Shown: positions 1 through 8,233 of the stretch, one piece after another | Layout: each line of letters starts with the position of its first letter | How positions within the stretch are numbered: position 1 is the stretch's first letter | Source of the DNA: CAXMRP01 sp965216515 | Lineage (GTDB): Bacteria; Pseudomonadota; Alphaproteobacteria; Rhizobiales; Afifellaceae | Reading direction: 5' to 3' | Assembly: GCA_965216515.1 (NCBI GenBank) | Contig: OZ244173.1 | Location: 372,001 to 436,000 of the forward strand | Length of the DNA stretch: 64,000 nucleotides | The notes under the pieces: generated by a model | The model's database searches: none | Seen by the model: the letters and a program-made list of their open reading frames with translations, nothing else | Told to the model about the DNA's origin: nothing | Translations under genes and position numbers: made by a program

Positions 1-170
1 CTTGAATGCAATTTCGCTCACGCGGTCCATCCCTGCACGAAACGGCGGGAATATCCAACAGGAGCCGTGACTGCACTTTGCTCTCGATCAAATGCGGGTG
101 GGTTTGATCCGGTGCTGGCGTTCTTGTTCCGGCGGCAGCCGGGGCCGACCGCCGTTTCCGGTGCGCCGGC
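1..170. other. no gene seen at left edge
   Basis: I see no coding sequence with a credible start and no RNA gene in this stretch. It lies downstream of the leftward small exported protein and may hold its 3' untranslated end. Confidence 0.4.
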
Positions 171-611
171 TCATTCGACCGTGATGTGATATTTCCGGGT
201 GTGCAGCCGCAGTTCCTGGCCGATGTAGTAATCGCTACGCGGTTGCCGCCAGTTGATCGTGGCATTGTCGGTGCCGCGAAAACCGCGTTTGGGATAGTAG
301 GCGACACCGAGGACTTTTATCGTCTTGCCCTTGCAGGGGCCTTCCTCCAGCTTCTGGCTGACAAGTTTGATTTCCAGCCGGCCATGCTGGGCCTCCGACT
401 TGATCTTCGGTGTCGCGATCATCGATCCGCACGATTCGCGATTGACCGCCCCAATCCCATCGATCCACTGGGCTTTGTTGGCTTTCACCTCGACCCGCTT
501 CGTGTCTGCCGATACATTGCTTGTGAACAACAGCAATGCGACCGCGGCGACACAGAACATAGCCCGGCTTCCAACATATCTTACTTCGAATAGAGAGAAA
601 AATCCCGACAT
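171..611 (-). CDS. small secreted hypothetical protein
   Basis: I do not recognise a family. The 146-residue product begins MSGFFSLFEVRYVGSRAMF and has a hydrophobic stretch (about residues 17-31, FCVAAVALLLF) followed by a small-residue region ending in VSADT, a typical Sec signal peptide with cleavage after about Ala36. The mature part has two cysteines (in ESCGSM and GPCKG) that could form one disulfide, and it ends in basic and aromatic residues. I chose this start because an AAAGGGG ribosome site lies about 8 bases upstream. In-frame sequence upstream of it does not look coding. It is transcribed away from the URO-D operon, leaving a 405-bp divergent region. Export is well supported; the function is unknown. 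Confidence 0.6.
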   Translation of the reverse strand: MSGFFSLFEVRYVGSRAMFCVAAVALLLFTSNVSADTKRVEVKANKAQWIDGIGAVNRESCGSMIATPKIKSEAQHGRLEIKLVSQKLEEGPCKGKTIKVLGVAYYPKRGFRGTDNATINWRQPRSDYYIGQELRLHTRKYHITVE

Positions 612-1016
612 AACAATCCCCTTTGCGCCGAACATACTATCGCAGAATTTGCGCGATATCCAGATATTCAATCCGGTACACCGACCGGTACACCGCATGA
701 CGCCAACGGAACTGCAATCAGTAGAAGACAGGTTTGGAAATACATGGTCATTGCAGGTAACGCGCGGCGGGCTGTGAGGGCAGGGGCGCCCTTCCCGCTA
801 TGTGAAAGGGAATGATCATCCCGCGCGCCGTCCGCGGTGCGACAACGGGTCGCTCTTATCCTTTCGCCTGTGTTTTTCGGATCCAAGCCGTGCCGAAACG
901 GGCAGTTGGCCTTGACATCTTCCGCCGGACATCGCCAGAATGCATGCGCATGCAATCGCGCGGATAGTCCACTTCCGCAAGAGACGCCAGCTCAAACTCG
1001 CAGGAAAGGAAACAGC
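612..1016. other. divergent intergenic region upstream of URO-D operon
   Basis: This 405-bp stretch separates the leftward small exported protein from the rightward URO-D operon. Its right half holds a good promoter and a 14-bp palindrome (described separately). The left part (about 612-900) contains open frames without ribosome sites or recognisable products, and I see nothing else in it. Confidence 0.5.
912..954 (+). promoter_or_regulatory. promoter with LacI-type operator for URO-D operon
   Basis: A consensus -35 box TTGACA (912-917) and a -10-like CAGAAT (936-941) are separated by 18 bases. Starting on the last base of the -10 box is the perfect 14-bp palindrome TGCATGCGCATGCA (941-954). 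An operator with a central CG placed at the start site is typical of LacI-family repressors. Almost the same palindrome occurs, again directly after the -10 box, upstream of the corrinoid protein gene (7021-7034) and the ABC operon (10647-10660). LacI genes begin at 7184 and 19078. Binding itself is inferred. Confidence 0.65.
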
Positions 1017-2234
1017 GTGGCGATAACCCCGCGAGAGAATTTTCGGGCGGCGATGACGCGGTCGGGCCCCGAATGGATACCGCTCGACATGGGCAAGCAT
1101 ATCGGCTCGATCCACAAGGCGCACTACGCCATTTTGAGCGAGGCATTGCCGGATGTCGAGATGAATAACGGCGCGCTCATCCTCGATCGCATGGCGCAGA
1201 CCGTGGTGCCGGATGAAGCGCTTCTGCAATATTTCGGCGTCGATTTTCGCTGGCTCGTGCCGAACTGGGTGCAGGTGACCGAGCGCGCCGATACCGACGG
1301 ATATATTGACATGTGGGGCGTGCCCTACAAAGGCGCCAGGGACGACCATTATGCCGTCGACAGCTTGTCCAAGGCGCCGCTGGCCGATGCCGAGACGCCG
1401 GAAGACATCGAGGCTTTCGACTGGCCCGATCCGGAGGATCCGGAGCAGTTCGCCGGCCTGCGCGAACGCGCCAGACAGCTTTATGAAACCACCGGCTATG
1501 TGCTCGGGGCCGATGCCATCAAGGCCGGTCCCTTGATGTCAGCCCTGCAAATGCGGGGCTATGAAAAGTATTTCATGGATCTGGTGATCAATCCGGACCT
1601 GTCGGACGCGCTGCTGGGTCGGATCACCGATCTCCTGTGCCGGATGTGGACGCGGTTTCTGGACGAAGTGGGCGATTACGTCGAGGTGGCCTATGTCACC
1701 GACGATCTGGGCACCCAGACCTCGCTTCTGATCTCGCCCAAAATCTATAGAAAACGCATCAAGCCGTTTCACGCCCAACTGCACAGCCACATCAAGAACA
1801 GCGCCGATGTTTACCTGATGATGCATACCGACGGCGCGGTGCTGCCGTTGATCGACGACCTGATCGAAACCGGCGCGGATATCCTGAATCCGGTGCAGAC
1901 CTCGACCAGCGGCATGGGTGACACGCTGGCGCTGAAGGAAAAGTACGGCGATAGGCTGGCCTTTCACGGCGCGATGGACGTGCAGCAGATGATGCCGAAT
2001 TCGACCCGCGCGGAACTGCGCTGGGAGATTGCCCGCCGGATGACCGATCTGGGCTCCGATGGCGGCTACATCATCGCGCCCTGCCACAATATCGGCCATG
2101 ATATTCCGGTCGAAAACACGTTAGCATTCTTCGAGATGGTGAAAGAAATGGGTCGCTATCCACTTGATCTCAGATCGGTTCTTGCCAGCGATAAATCGTA
2201 TTTCGAGCGGCTCCAGCGCGAGAATGCGCAATGA
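1017..2234 (+). CDS. uroporphyrinogen decarboxylase-family (corrinoid methyltransferase-type) protein
   Basis: A 405-residue protein of the URO-D superfamily, nearer to the MtaA/MtbA/CmuA methyltransferases than to HemE. Those enzymes use Zn to move methyl groups between a corrinoid protein and a thiol or folate acceptor. Visible motifs are HTDG near the middle, LNPVQTSTSGMGD, FHGAMDVQQMMP and the C-terminal APCHNIGHD; the His and Cys of HTDG and APCHN are candidate metal ligands. I chose the GTG start because AGGAAAGGAAAC lies just upstream, and the protein then starts VAITPRENFRAAM, close to relatives. It heads an operon and its stop overlaps the aldolase start (ATGA). A corrinoid protein under the same kind of operator lies at 6360-7001, which supports methyl transfer. 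The substrate is unknown. Confidence 0.85.
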   Translation: MAITPRENFRAAMTRSGPEWIPLDMGKHIGSIHKAHYAILSEALPDVEMNNGALILDRMAQTVVPDEALLQYFGVDFRWLVPNWVQVTERADTDGYIDMWGVPYKGARDDHYAVDSLSKAPLADAETPEDIEAFDWPDPEDPEQFAGLRERARQLYETTGYVLGADAIKAGPLMSALQMRGYEKYFMDLVINPDLSDALLGRITDLLCRMWTRFLDEVGDYVEVAYVTDDLGTQTSLLISPKIYRKRIKPFHAQLHSHIKNSADVYLMMHTDGAVLPLIDDLIETGADILNPVQTSTSGMGDTLALKEKYGDRLAFHGAMDVQQMMPNSTRAELRWEIARRMTDLGSDGGYIIAPCHNIGHDIPVENTLAFFEMVKEMGRYPLDLRSVLASDKSYFERLQRENAQ

Positions 2235-3004
2235 CCCCGAACGCAAGGTTCAAGGCGCGGCTGATCGCGCGCGCGCCGCTGTTGGGTTGTTTTGTGAAGA
2301 CGCCGCACCCGACGGTGGTCGAGGTGCTTGGCGCCACGCCACTCGATTTCCTGGTCCTGGACGGCGAGCATTCGCCATTCGACCGCGCCGCCATCGACGC
2401 CTGCATGCTGGCGGCCCGCGCGGCGGGCTGCGCCTTATTGATCCGCGTACCCGATGACAACCCCGCCAGGATCCTCAGTGTGCTCGATTGCGGGGCCGCC
2501 GGGGTGGTCGTGCCGCATGTGATATCAGTTGCGCAGGCCGAGGCGCTGGCCCGGGCGATGCATTATCAGCCCGGCGGGCGCGGCATCGCGGGCACAACCC
2601 GGGCCGGTGGCTACGGCACGCAGCCGCTCAGCCGGCACCGGACGGCAGCGCGCGACGAAGTCGCGTTAATCTGCCAGATCGAAGACCGTGAGGGTGTCGA
2701 ATGCTTCGCCGACATCGCCGCTGTCCGTGACGTCGATGCGCTTTTTGTCGGCCGCGCCGATCTGACAGTCTCTTATGGGCAGGATGCTTTTGGCTCGCCC
2801 GAGATCGACGCGCTCTGCAGTCAGGTTCTGGGCGCCACGGGTGCCGCCACCGGCCTGTTCTGCGCTCCCGGCGAAGAGATCGCCAAATGGCGGCAGGCAG
2901 GTGCCAACCTGTTCATCACGGGCTCCGACCACAGCTTTCTGCAGCACGGCGCTGCGGCCCTTGCTGCCGAATTTGCCGCCGCCGCCGCAACATCAGGAGA
3001 TTAA
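2231..3004 (+). CDS. HpcH/HpaI-family class II aldolase
   Basis: A 257-residue member of the HpcH/HpaI aldolase family. These metal-dependent TIM-barrel enzymes split 2-oxo-3-deoxy (or 4-hydroxy-2-oxo) acids to pyruvate plus an aldehyde; 2-keto-3-deoxy-L-rhamnonate aldolase and 4-hydroxy-2-oxoheptanedioate aldolase are relatives. Seen here are LGCFVKTPHPTVVEVLG, the active-site DFLVLDGEHSPFD with acidic residues and His, RVPDDNP, GVVVPHV and the metal-site region CQIEDREGVE. The ATGA overlap with the upstream URO-D gene implies coupled translation. In context it probably performs the final carbon-carbon cleavage of the pathway. The family is secure and the exact substrate is not. Confidence 0.88.
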   Translation: MTPNARFKARLIARAPLLGCFVKTPHPTVVEVLGATPLDFLVLDGEHSPFDRAAIDACMLAARAAGCALLIRVPDDNPARILSVLDCGAAGVVVPHVISVAQAEALARAMHYQPGGRGIAGTTRAGGYGTQPLSRHRTAARDEVALICQIEDREGVECFADIAAVRDVDALFVGRADLTVSYGQDAFGSPEIDALCSQVLGATGAATGLFCAPGEEIAKWRQAGANLFITGSDHSFLQHGAAALAAEFAAAAATSGD

Positions 3005-3007
3005 GAC

Positions 3008-4204
3008 ATGACTGATCTGCCAACCCCCGATTTTGCACGCAACATGCGGATCATCGGTCATAGCGATCAGGGCGGGCGAGCCGACGGCATACAGGTCATG
3101 GTGTCGGGGGGCTATGCTTACGTCGGCCATGTGTTCAACAACGGCTTTTCGGTAATCGATGTGCGCGATCCGAGGAAACCCAGGTTTGTGAAACACGTCC
3201 CGCAGCCGCAGGGCACCTGGAGCCAACACATCCAGACCCACGACGATATCCTGATCCTCAACAACATGTGCGACATGCTGAAGGTCGAAACCTCCGGTGC
3301 CTTCGATCCGGGCGCGTATTACAAGGGCTCGGTGGCCGATAAGGTCGACATCAGCGGCGGCGATCGGCCCTATTCGGCCGGCATGCGGATCTATGACATC
3401 TCCGACCGGGCTGATCCGCGTGAGATCGCCTTTTTCGAGGTTCCCGGGCTGGGCGTGCATCGCACCTTCTGGGATGGTGGCGACTGGGTCTATTTCTCGG
3501 CGCTGCCGCCCGGTTTTTCTGACGACATCTTTATGATCGCGGATTTCAGGAACCCGGAAAAGCCGGAGATCGTCTCGCAGCTATGGCTGGAGGGCATGCA
3601 CACCGCAGGCGGCGAAACACCCCGCTGGGATCCGAAATACCGCTACGCCCTGCACCATGCGATCGTGAAGGGCGACCTGGCCGCCGCCGCCTGGCGCGAT
3701 GGCGGCATGTCGCTGATCGATGTGTCCGATCGCCACAATCCGCATTTCCTGTCCCACGACAATCCGTGCCCGCCCTTTGCCGGCCATACCCACAACACGC
3801 TACCGCTTCCGGAGCGCGGATTGATGTTCGTGGTCGAGGAAAGCCAGGCCGACAATTGCGAAGACGGGATCAAGCGCAACTGGGTTTACGACATCTCGGT
3901 GCCGGAAAATCCCGTGATCATCGCCACCACGCTGCCGCCGGACGAAGAAGACTACAAATCGAAGGGCGGACAGTTCGGGCCCCACAATGTGCACGAAAAT
4001 CGTTCCGAAGGCTTCGTGAGCGAACAGATCATGTTCGTCAGCTATCAAAATGCGGGCCTCAGGGTCTACGACATCTCCAACCCGTTCCGGCCCGAGGAAA
4101 TCGCCGCCTGCGTGCCGCCCGCGCCGAAGAAGCTCATGGATTACCGCCCCAACCGCCCGGTGGTCGTCGATACCACCGACGTTTATGTCGACAAGCAGGT
4201 CTGA
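3008..4204 (+). CDS. LVIVD-repeat beta-propeller protein, 3' end apparently frameshifted
   Basis: A 398-residue protein built of LVIVD-type repeats, each with a pattern such as GFSVIDVRDPRKPRFV, GMRIYDISDRADPREI, GMSLIDVSDRHNPHFL and GLRVYDISNPFRPEEI, predicted to fold as a beta-propeller. It has no signal peptide, so it should act in the cytoplasm. The open frame stops at 4204 in the middle of a repeat. In the next frame the sequence continues IYTTDMNAGFYVMEMDNLR and ends at a TGA (4261-4263) that overlaps the next ATG as ATGA, the pattern used elsewhere in this operon. A missing base near 4198-4200 therefore seems to have cut off the last about 20 residues. This may be a real mutation or a sequencing error. 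Biochemical role unknown. Confidence 0.85.
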   Translation: MTDLPTPDFARNMRIIGHSDQGGRADGIQVMVSGGYAYVGHVFNNGFSVIDVRDPRKPRFVKHVPQPQGTWSQHIQTHDDILILNNMCDMLKVETSGAFDPGAYYKGSVADKVDISGGDRPYSAGMRIYDISDRADPREIAFFEVPGLGVHRTFWDGGDWVYFSALPPGFSDDIFMIADFRNPEKPEIVSQLWLEGMHTAGGETPRWDPKYRYALHHAIVKGDLAAAAWRDGGMSLIDVSDRHNPHFLSHDNPCPPFAGHTHNTLPLPERGLMFVVEESQADNCEDGIKRNWVYDISVPENPVIIATTLPPDEEDYKSKGGQFGPHNVHENRSEGFVSEQIMFVSYQNAGLRVYDISNPFRPEEIAACVPPAPKKLMDYRPNRPVVVDTTDVYVDKQV

Positions 4205-4259
4205 TCTACACGACCGATATGAACGCCGGATTCTATGTCATGGAAATGGACAACCTGAG

Positions 4260-5246
4260 ATGATCCGGCTGGTCGTCGCCGGTAAAATCCACCAGGACGG
4301 TATGGCGCTTCTGGAGGCGGAGCCGGATCTGGAGATCGAAGTGTTTGAGGATCCCGGGGCGGCCCTGCCGATGGAGAGCCTGGCCGCTGCCGATGCGCTG
4401 CTGATCCGCTACGGGGTGATCACACCGGAAATGGCCGCCGAAATGCCTTTGCTCCGGATGGTGTCGCGCCATGGCGTGGGTTGTGACAACCTGCCGACGG
4501 AAGAGCTGGGTGCACGCGGCATTCCGGTAACGATCGTCGGTCCGGTCAATGCGGTCTCGGTCGCCGAGCAGGTCCTGGCGGTGATGCTGGCACTCGCCAA
4601 GAAAGTCGTTGCCGGCGACGCCGCTGTACGGGCAGGCAATTGGAATTACCGAAACACCGTGGCGCTGAGCGAGTTGTCGGGCAAGCGGCTGCTTCTCTTG
4701 GGCTTTGGCCGGATCGGCCGGGAGGTCGCGCGGCGTGCGGCGGCATTCGACATGATCGTCGGTGTCTTTGACCCCTATATCGATGCCGATGTGGTGCGGG
4801 CGGCCGGTTATGACCCCGTCCCCGACTGGAAAGCCGTCCTGCCGGATACGGATTTCCTCAGTCTTCATCTGCCCGCGACGCCGGAAACCATGGGCCTCGT
4901 CGGCGCCGAAGAACTCGCCACGATGAAGCCGAGCGCCATACTCATCAATGCCGCCCGGGGCGGGCTGGTGGATGAGGGTGCGCTTTGCGCGGCGTTGAAG
5001 GGACGCATGGCTGCAGGTGGCGCCGGGCTTGATTGCCTGGCCTCGGAGCCGCCGCCCGAAGACCTGCCGCTGCTCGCCCTGCCCAATGTGGTCTTCAGCC
5101 CACATTCCGCCGCGCTCAGCGCGGAATCGACGCGTGCCATGGGCGTGGTTTCGGCACGCAATGTTCTGGCCGGTCTGAAAGGCGAACTGGACCCCGGATT
5201 GGTTTTCAATGCGGCTGCGCTGAAAGAGGCGGGCCATGGAATATAA
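4260..5246 (+). CDS. D-2-hydroxyacid dehydrogenase (NAD-dependent)
   Basis: A 328-residue D-isomer-specific 2-hydroxyacid dehydrogenase of the SerA/GyaR type, which interconverts 2-oxoacids and D-2-hydroxyacids with NAD(P). The Rossmann motif GFGRIGREVARRA is near residue 147, followed by an acidic residue in VFDPYID that favours NAD. Also present are INAARGGLVDEGAL with the substrate-binding Arg, and SPHSAALSAEST with the catalytic His near the end. The start overlaps a TGA that would end the repaired LVIVD frame, and the 3' end overlaps the cytochrome gene by 11 bases. It probably oxidises or reduces an intermediate linked to the aldolase. It is not necessarily the serine-biosynthesis enzyme, because it lacks an ACT domain. 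Confidence 0.87.
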   Translation: MIRLVVAGKIHQDGMALLEAEPDLEIEVFEDPGAALPMESLAAADALLIRYGVITPEMAAEMPLLRMVSRHGVGCDNLPTEELGARGIPVTIVGPVNAVSVAEQVLAVMLALAKKVVAGDAAVRAGNWNYRNTVALSELSGKRLLLLGFGRIGREVARRAAAFDMIVGVFDPYIDADVVRAAGYDPVPDWKAVLPDTDFLSLHLPATPETMGLVGAEELATMKPSAILINAARGGLVDEGALCAALKGRMAAGGAGLDCLASEPPPEDLPLLALPNVVFSPHSAALSAESTRAMGVVSARNVLAGLKGELDPGLVFNAAALKEAGHGI

Positions 5247-5970
5247 GATTCCAACCGAAGGCCATCTGCCTTTCATCGCCGATCCCATTCCGATCCACTG
5301 GGAAAACCACGCCGTGCTGATGTTCGGTCTGTGGTTCGTCGCGGTGCCGGCCCTGGTGATGTTGCTCAGATTCGGCAAGATCCCGCCATCGACCTATGGC
5401 ATTCCGCGCGGCACGTCGAAATGGGCTTGGCCGGAACTGCCCTGGACCCTGCACAAATACCTGCTCTACACGGTAATTTTCGTAGCGATCGGCGGCGCCG
5501 GCTTGTCGATTCTTCTCTCCGGCGGGTTTTCCGGTACCCTGCATGCCTGGTTCGGTAGCGCCACTGTATTGCTCGGCGCCCTGCAAGGGCTCTCGGCCTG
5601 GTTCCGGGGCAGCCATGGCGGTCGCAAGGATCCCCTTGCCGATCCGCTGGATCGCGCCACCTGGGGCGGCGACCACTTCGACATGGCGCCGCAGCGCAGA
5701 TGGTTTGAGGCCTATCACAAGACCGCCGGCTACTTCCTGCTGTTCTGCGCCGGTGGTGCGATCGCCACCGGATTGGCGCAATTCTGGATATCGGGGATCG
5801 CCATCGCCTTTGGCGCAATCGTTTTGCTCTGCCTGGTGGCCGCGGTAATCCTTCAGGCCAGGGGGCACAACCACGACACCTATCAGTCGGTCTATGGCAG
5901 CCACCCGGAAAATCCGTTCAACAAAAGCCGTTATGGCCGCATGTTCGACGAGTCTGGAACCAAACCCTGA
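5236..5970 (+). CDS. cytochrome b561-domain membrane protein
   Basis: A 244-residue integral membrane protein with about five hydrophobic segments. Likely haem-ligand histidines fall inside or next to them (HWENHAVLMFG, TLHKYLLYT, LHAWFGSATV, AYHKTAGYF), the arrangement of eukaryote-type cytochrome b561 domains that pass electrons across the membrane. The C-terminus GHNHDTYQSVYGSHPENPF is hydrophilic. It is the last gene of the URO-D operon and its start lies inside the dehydrogenase gene (11-base overlap), so translation is probably coupled. In this setting it could feed electrons from a catabolic oxidation into the quinone pool; that is inference. Confidence 0.75.
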   Translation: MEYKIPTEGHLPFIADPIPIHWENHAVLMFGLWFVAVPALVMLLRFGKIPPSTYGIPRGTSKWAWPELPWTLHKYLLYTVIFVAIGGAGLSILLSGGFSGTLHAWFGSATVLLGALQGLSAWFRGSHGGRKDPLADPLDRATWGGDHFDMAPQRRWFEAYHKTAGYFLLFCAGGAIATGLAQFWISGIAIAFGAIVLLCLVAAVILQARGHNHDTYQSVYGSHPENPFNKSRYGRMFDESGTKP

Positions 5971-6359
5971 CCCGCCGCCGGAGGCCACATCGCGGGCCAG
6001 CGTTTTGTCGGGGATCTCGATGCCGGCGGCGATGCGGGCCCGATTTCCGGCCAGTTCCGATGGTGCAGACATGACGACGCTCGCCGGCTGGGCCAGCGCG
6101 CCGAGGCTATCTGCCGCCTGTCCAAGAAGGTTCTCGATCCCGTCGGCACCCCGACCGCCCCTGGCCAGGCTCCGGGCATGGCGCTTTTGCCGCCGGAGCC
6201 GAATCGCGGCGGGATCCAGGAGTCCCGGCAGCGGGACCGCCGGCCTCCAAATCATCTGTTGCGAAAGCGCTTGTAAGACCCCCTGGTGCGGAATTGCCGG
6301 CCGACACTGTCCCGGCCCGGTCCGGGATTGGCCTTCCTTCGCTGGCGGGTTCCGCGCGC
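5971..6359. other. 389-bp convergent region without a confident gene
   Basis: The cytochrome b561 gene ends from the left and the corrinoid protein gene from the right. Open frames exist on both strands, including one leftward frame continuing from the corrinoid gene side, but none has a ribosome site or a product I recognise. A decayed gene is possible. No clear terminator with a T-run was found. Confidence 0.4.
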
Positions 6360-7001
6360 TCAGGCCGTAAGGCCGAGGGCACGCTTGACGGCGATGACCG
6401 CACCGGGTGCGTCCTCGCCAAAGGCCGAAGCACCAATCGCATCGGCATAGTTCTGCGTGACGACCGCGCCGCCGACCACGACCGGTGCGTCCTTGCCGGC
6501 CTCCTTGAGATGTTTCACGACCGACATCATTTGGGGCTTCGTTGTCGTCAGCAGGGCGCTGAGGCATACCACCTGATTGCCACGGTCCACAGCCTCGGCG
6601 AATACCTCGTTGGCAACATCGACGCCCAGGTCCTCGACCTCGAACCCGGCGCCCTTGAGCATCATGACCACCAAGTTCTTGCCGATATCGTGCAAATCCC
6701 CCTTGACGCTGCCGATGCAGACCCGGGCAAGCGGTTCGTGGTCGCTTTCCGCCAGGATTGGCTCGATGATATCGATCCCGCCCTGCATGGCCCGCGCTGC
6801 CACCAGCATTTCAGGTACGAAGACCTCTCCGGCGGAGAATTGCTCGCCGACTTCGGCCATGGCGGGGATCATTGTGTCATTGAGCAACTGTTCAAGGCTC
6901 TCGCCTGTGTCGCGCGCCTTGGTCACCAGTTCCACCACGGCATCCCGATCGCCATCGCAGATCGCATCGAATAGGTCGTCTTTCTCGTCTTCGGTCAGCA
7001 T
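6360..7001 (-). CDS. corrinoid (B12-binding) methyl-carrier protein
   Basis: A 213-residue MtaC/MtbC/MttC-like corrinoid protein: an N-terminal four-helix cap (about residues 5-80, with LNDTMIPAMAEVGEQF) and a cobalamin-binding Rossmann domain. The cobalt-ligating DxHxxG motif is seen as GDLHDIGKN, with downstream VCLSALLTTT and VVVGGAVV. It carries the methyl group between substrate- and acceptor-side methyltransferases, and the URO-D protein at 1017-2234 is the obvious partner. I chose this ATG because GGAG lies 11 bases upstream; an in-frame ATG 30 bases earlier has no ribosome site and falls within the operator. No reductive activator (RamA/ASKHA type) is encoded in the window. Confidence 0.88.
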   Translation of the reverse strand: MLTEDEKDDLFDAICDGDRDAVVELVTKARDTGESLEQLLNDTMIPAMAEVGEQFSAGEVFVPEMLVAARAMQGGIDIIEPILAESDHEPLARVCIGSVKGDLHDIGKNLVVMMLKGAGFEVEDLGVDVANEVFAEAVDRGNQVVCLSALLTTTKPQMMSVVKHLKEAGKDAPVVVGGAVVTQNYADAIGASAFGEDAPGAVIAVKRALGLTA

Positions 7002-7020
7002 CGGACTACGCGCTCCGTAG

Positions 7021-7062
7021 TGAATGCGCATGCAATAATGCCGATATCCGGATCAAAATCAA
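7021..7062 (-). promoter_or_regulatory. promoter with LacI-type operator for corrinoid protein gene
   Basis: Read on the minus strand there is a -35 TTGATT (7062-7057), a 16-base spacer, a -10 CATTAT (7040-7035) and then at once TGCATGCGCATTCA (7034-7021). This differs by one base from the perfect palindrome at 941-954 and sits in the same place relative to the -10 box, 20 bases before the corrinoid protein start. The shared geometry argues for control by the same repressor. Confidence 0.6.
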
Positions 7063-7183
7063 GCTGTTGAATTGCCTTTGCGGACGTGGCAGGGCAGCCG
7101 GATCCAAACCCGGCGCGACTTGAGCGGGTGAAATCCTCAATGTAGACCGTGCCGGATCCGTCCTTTGTGGCCTGCAAGCACCT

Positions 7184-8233
7184 ATGAACAGAAAATCGAT
7201 TACATCCTATGATGTGGCTGCGGCGGCCGGGGTTTCGCAATCGGCCGTGTCGCGGGCCTTTTCGCCCACCGGATCGGTTGCCGAAAAAAAACGTCAGCAC
7301 ATCCTCAAGATTGCGCGGGAGATGGGTTACCGGCCCAACGCCATTGCCCGCTCAATGTCGTCGGCCCGGTCGGAAGGGCGGCAGAAATCGGGCATTGTCG
7401 GCGTCATCGCATCGCGCATTCAGGATCCGTTCTTTGCCAATATCATGGCCTATTTCAGTACGCTGTTCCAATCCAGGGGCTGGCACCTTCTGTTGTTCAC
7501 TGTGGACAGCCCTGACGAGGTGGATGACGCGCTTCATTCGCTGATGAGCTTCAAGATTGACGGGGTCGTCATACTGTCGGCGATCTTGAGCGACCATATG
7601 GCCGAAACCTGCCGCGCCAACGGAACCCCTGTTGTGCTCTACAACCGCAGATCGCCGGGTGGCAGCACCAACTCGGTGCAGATTGACAACCGGGCAGGGG
7701 GGCGCAAGGCGGCCGAGGTGTTGCTGAACGCCGGTCGCCGGCGCATCGCCTTTGTCGGCGGCCCGAAGAACGACCATACATCGGCGGCGCGCGAAAAGGG
7801 ATTTTCGGAACAGGTCGCCAAGGCCGGACTGGCGGTCGTCCGCCGCGAATACGGCGACTACACGTTCAAGAGCGGCTGCCGGGCAGCGGCGCGTCTGTTT
7901 GCAATGGCCGACCGGCCCGATGCGGTGTTCTGTGCTTCCGACGTGATGGCGCTCGGCGTGCTGCATGCCGCCCGCCATGAACATGGCCTGGATGCACCAG
8001 GGGATTTTTCTCTCATCGGGTTCGATGACATCCCGTCGGCGGCCTGGCCCGGGCATCGACTGACATCGATCCGTCAGCCGGTTCGGCGGATGATCGCCGA
8101 AGCGGTGGATATCCTGATCCGGCAGATCGAAGATCCCGAAATGGAATCCACAACAGTCACCTTTTCCGGCGATTTGCGCACGCGTGCGACGGTCGGCCGG
8201 CGGGCAGGGACTGACCCGGCCGCGGGCGGTTAG
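7184..8233 (+). CDS. LacI-family transcriptional regulator
   Basis: A 349-residue LacI/GalR regulator. The N-terminal helix-turn-helix (residues about 5-60) reads TSYDVAAAAGVSQSAVSRAF, followed by a hinge helix ending in GYRPNAIARSM. The periplasmic-binding-protein-like effector domain follows, including GIVGVIASRIQDPFF, IDGVVILSA, GRRRIAFVGGP, PDAVFCASDVMALG and LIGFDDIPSAAWPGHRLTSI. It lies next to three promoters carrying the TGCAT..ATGCA operator and is the best candidate for their repressor. Its recognition helix SQSAVSR is identical to that of the LacI protein at 19078. Its 3' end overlaps the convergent thioesterase gene by 4 bases. The inducer is probably a sugar-like imported compound. 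Confidence 0.92.
   Translation: MNRKSITSYDVAAAAGVSQSAVSRAFSPTGSVAEKKRQHILKIAREMGYRPNAIARSMSSARSEGRQKSGIVGVIASRIQDPFFANIMAYFSTLFQSRGWHLLLFTVDSPDEVDDALHSLMSFKIDGVVILSAILSDHMAETCRANGTPVVLYNRRSPGGSTNSVQIDNRAGGRKAAEVLLNAGRRRIAFVGGPKNDHTSAAREKGFSEQVAKAGLAVVRREYGDYTFKSGCRAAARLFAMADRPDAVFCASDVMALGVLHAARHEHGLDAPGDFSLIGFDDIPSAAWPGHRLTSIRQPVRRMIAEAVDILIRQIEDPEMESTTVTFSGDLRTRATVGRRAGTDPAAGG

Noticed and set aside
1017..2234. HemE uroporphyrinogen decarboxylase of haem synthesis.
   Set aside because: The protein is longer than typical HemE, carries the HTDG and APCHN pattern of corrinoid methyltransferases, and is co-regulated with a corrinoid protein.
4233..5378. A 381-codon minus-strand frame opposite the D-2-hydroxyacid dehydrogenase gene.
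   Set aside because: The plus-strand frame has the full Rossmann and catalytic motifs; the minus frame has no family features.
5206..6567. A 453-codon open frame on the minus strand through the cytochrome b561 gene and beyond.
   Set aside because: It runs antisense to the cytochrome gene, which has clear membrane helices and haem histidines, and its own product is low-complexity without a recognisable domain or ribosome site. It is a product of high G+C content.
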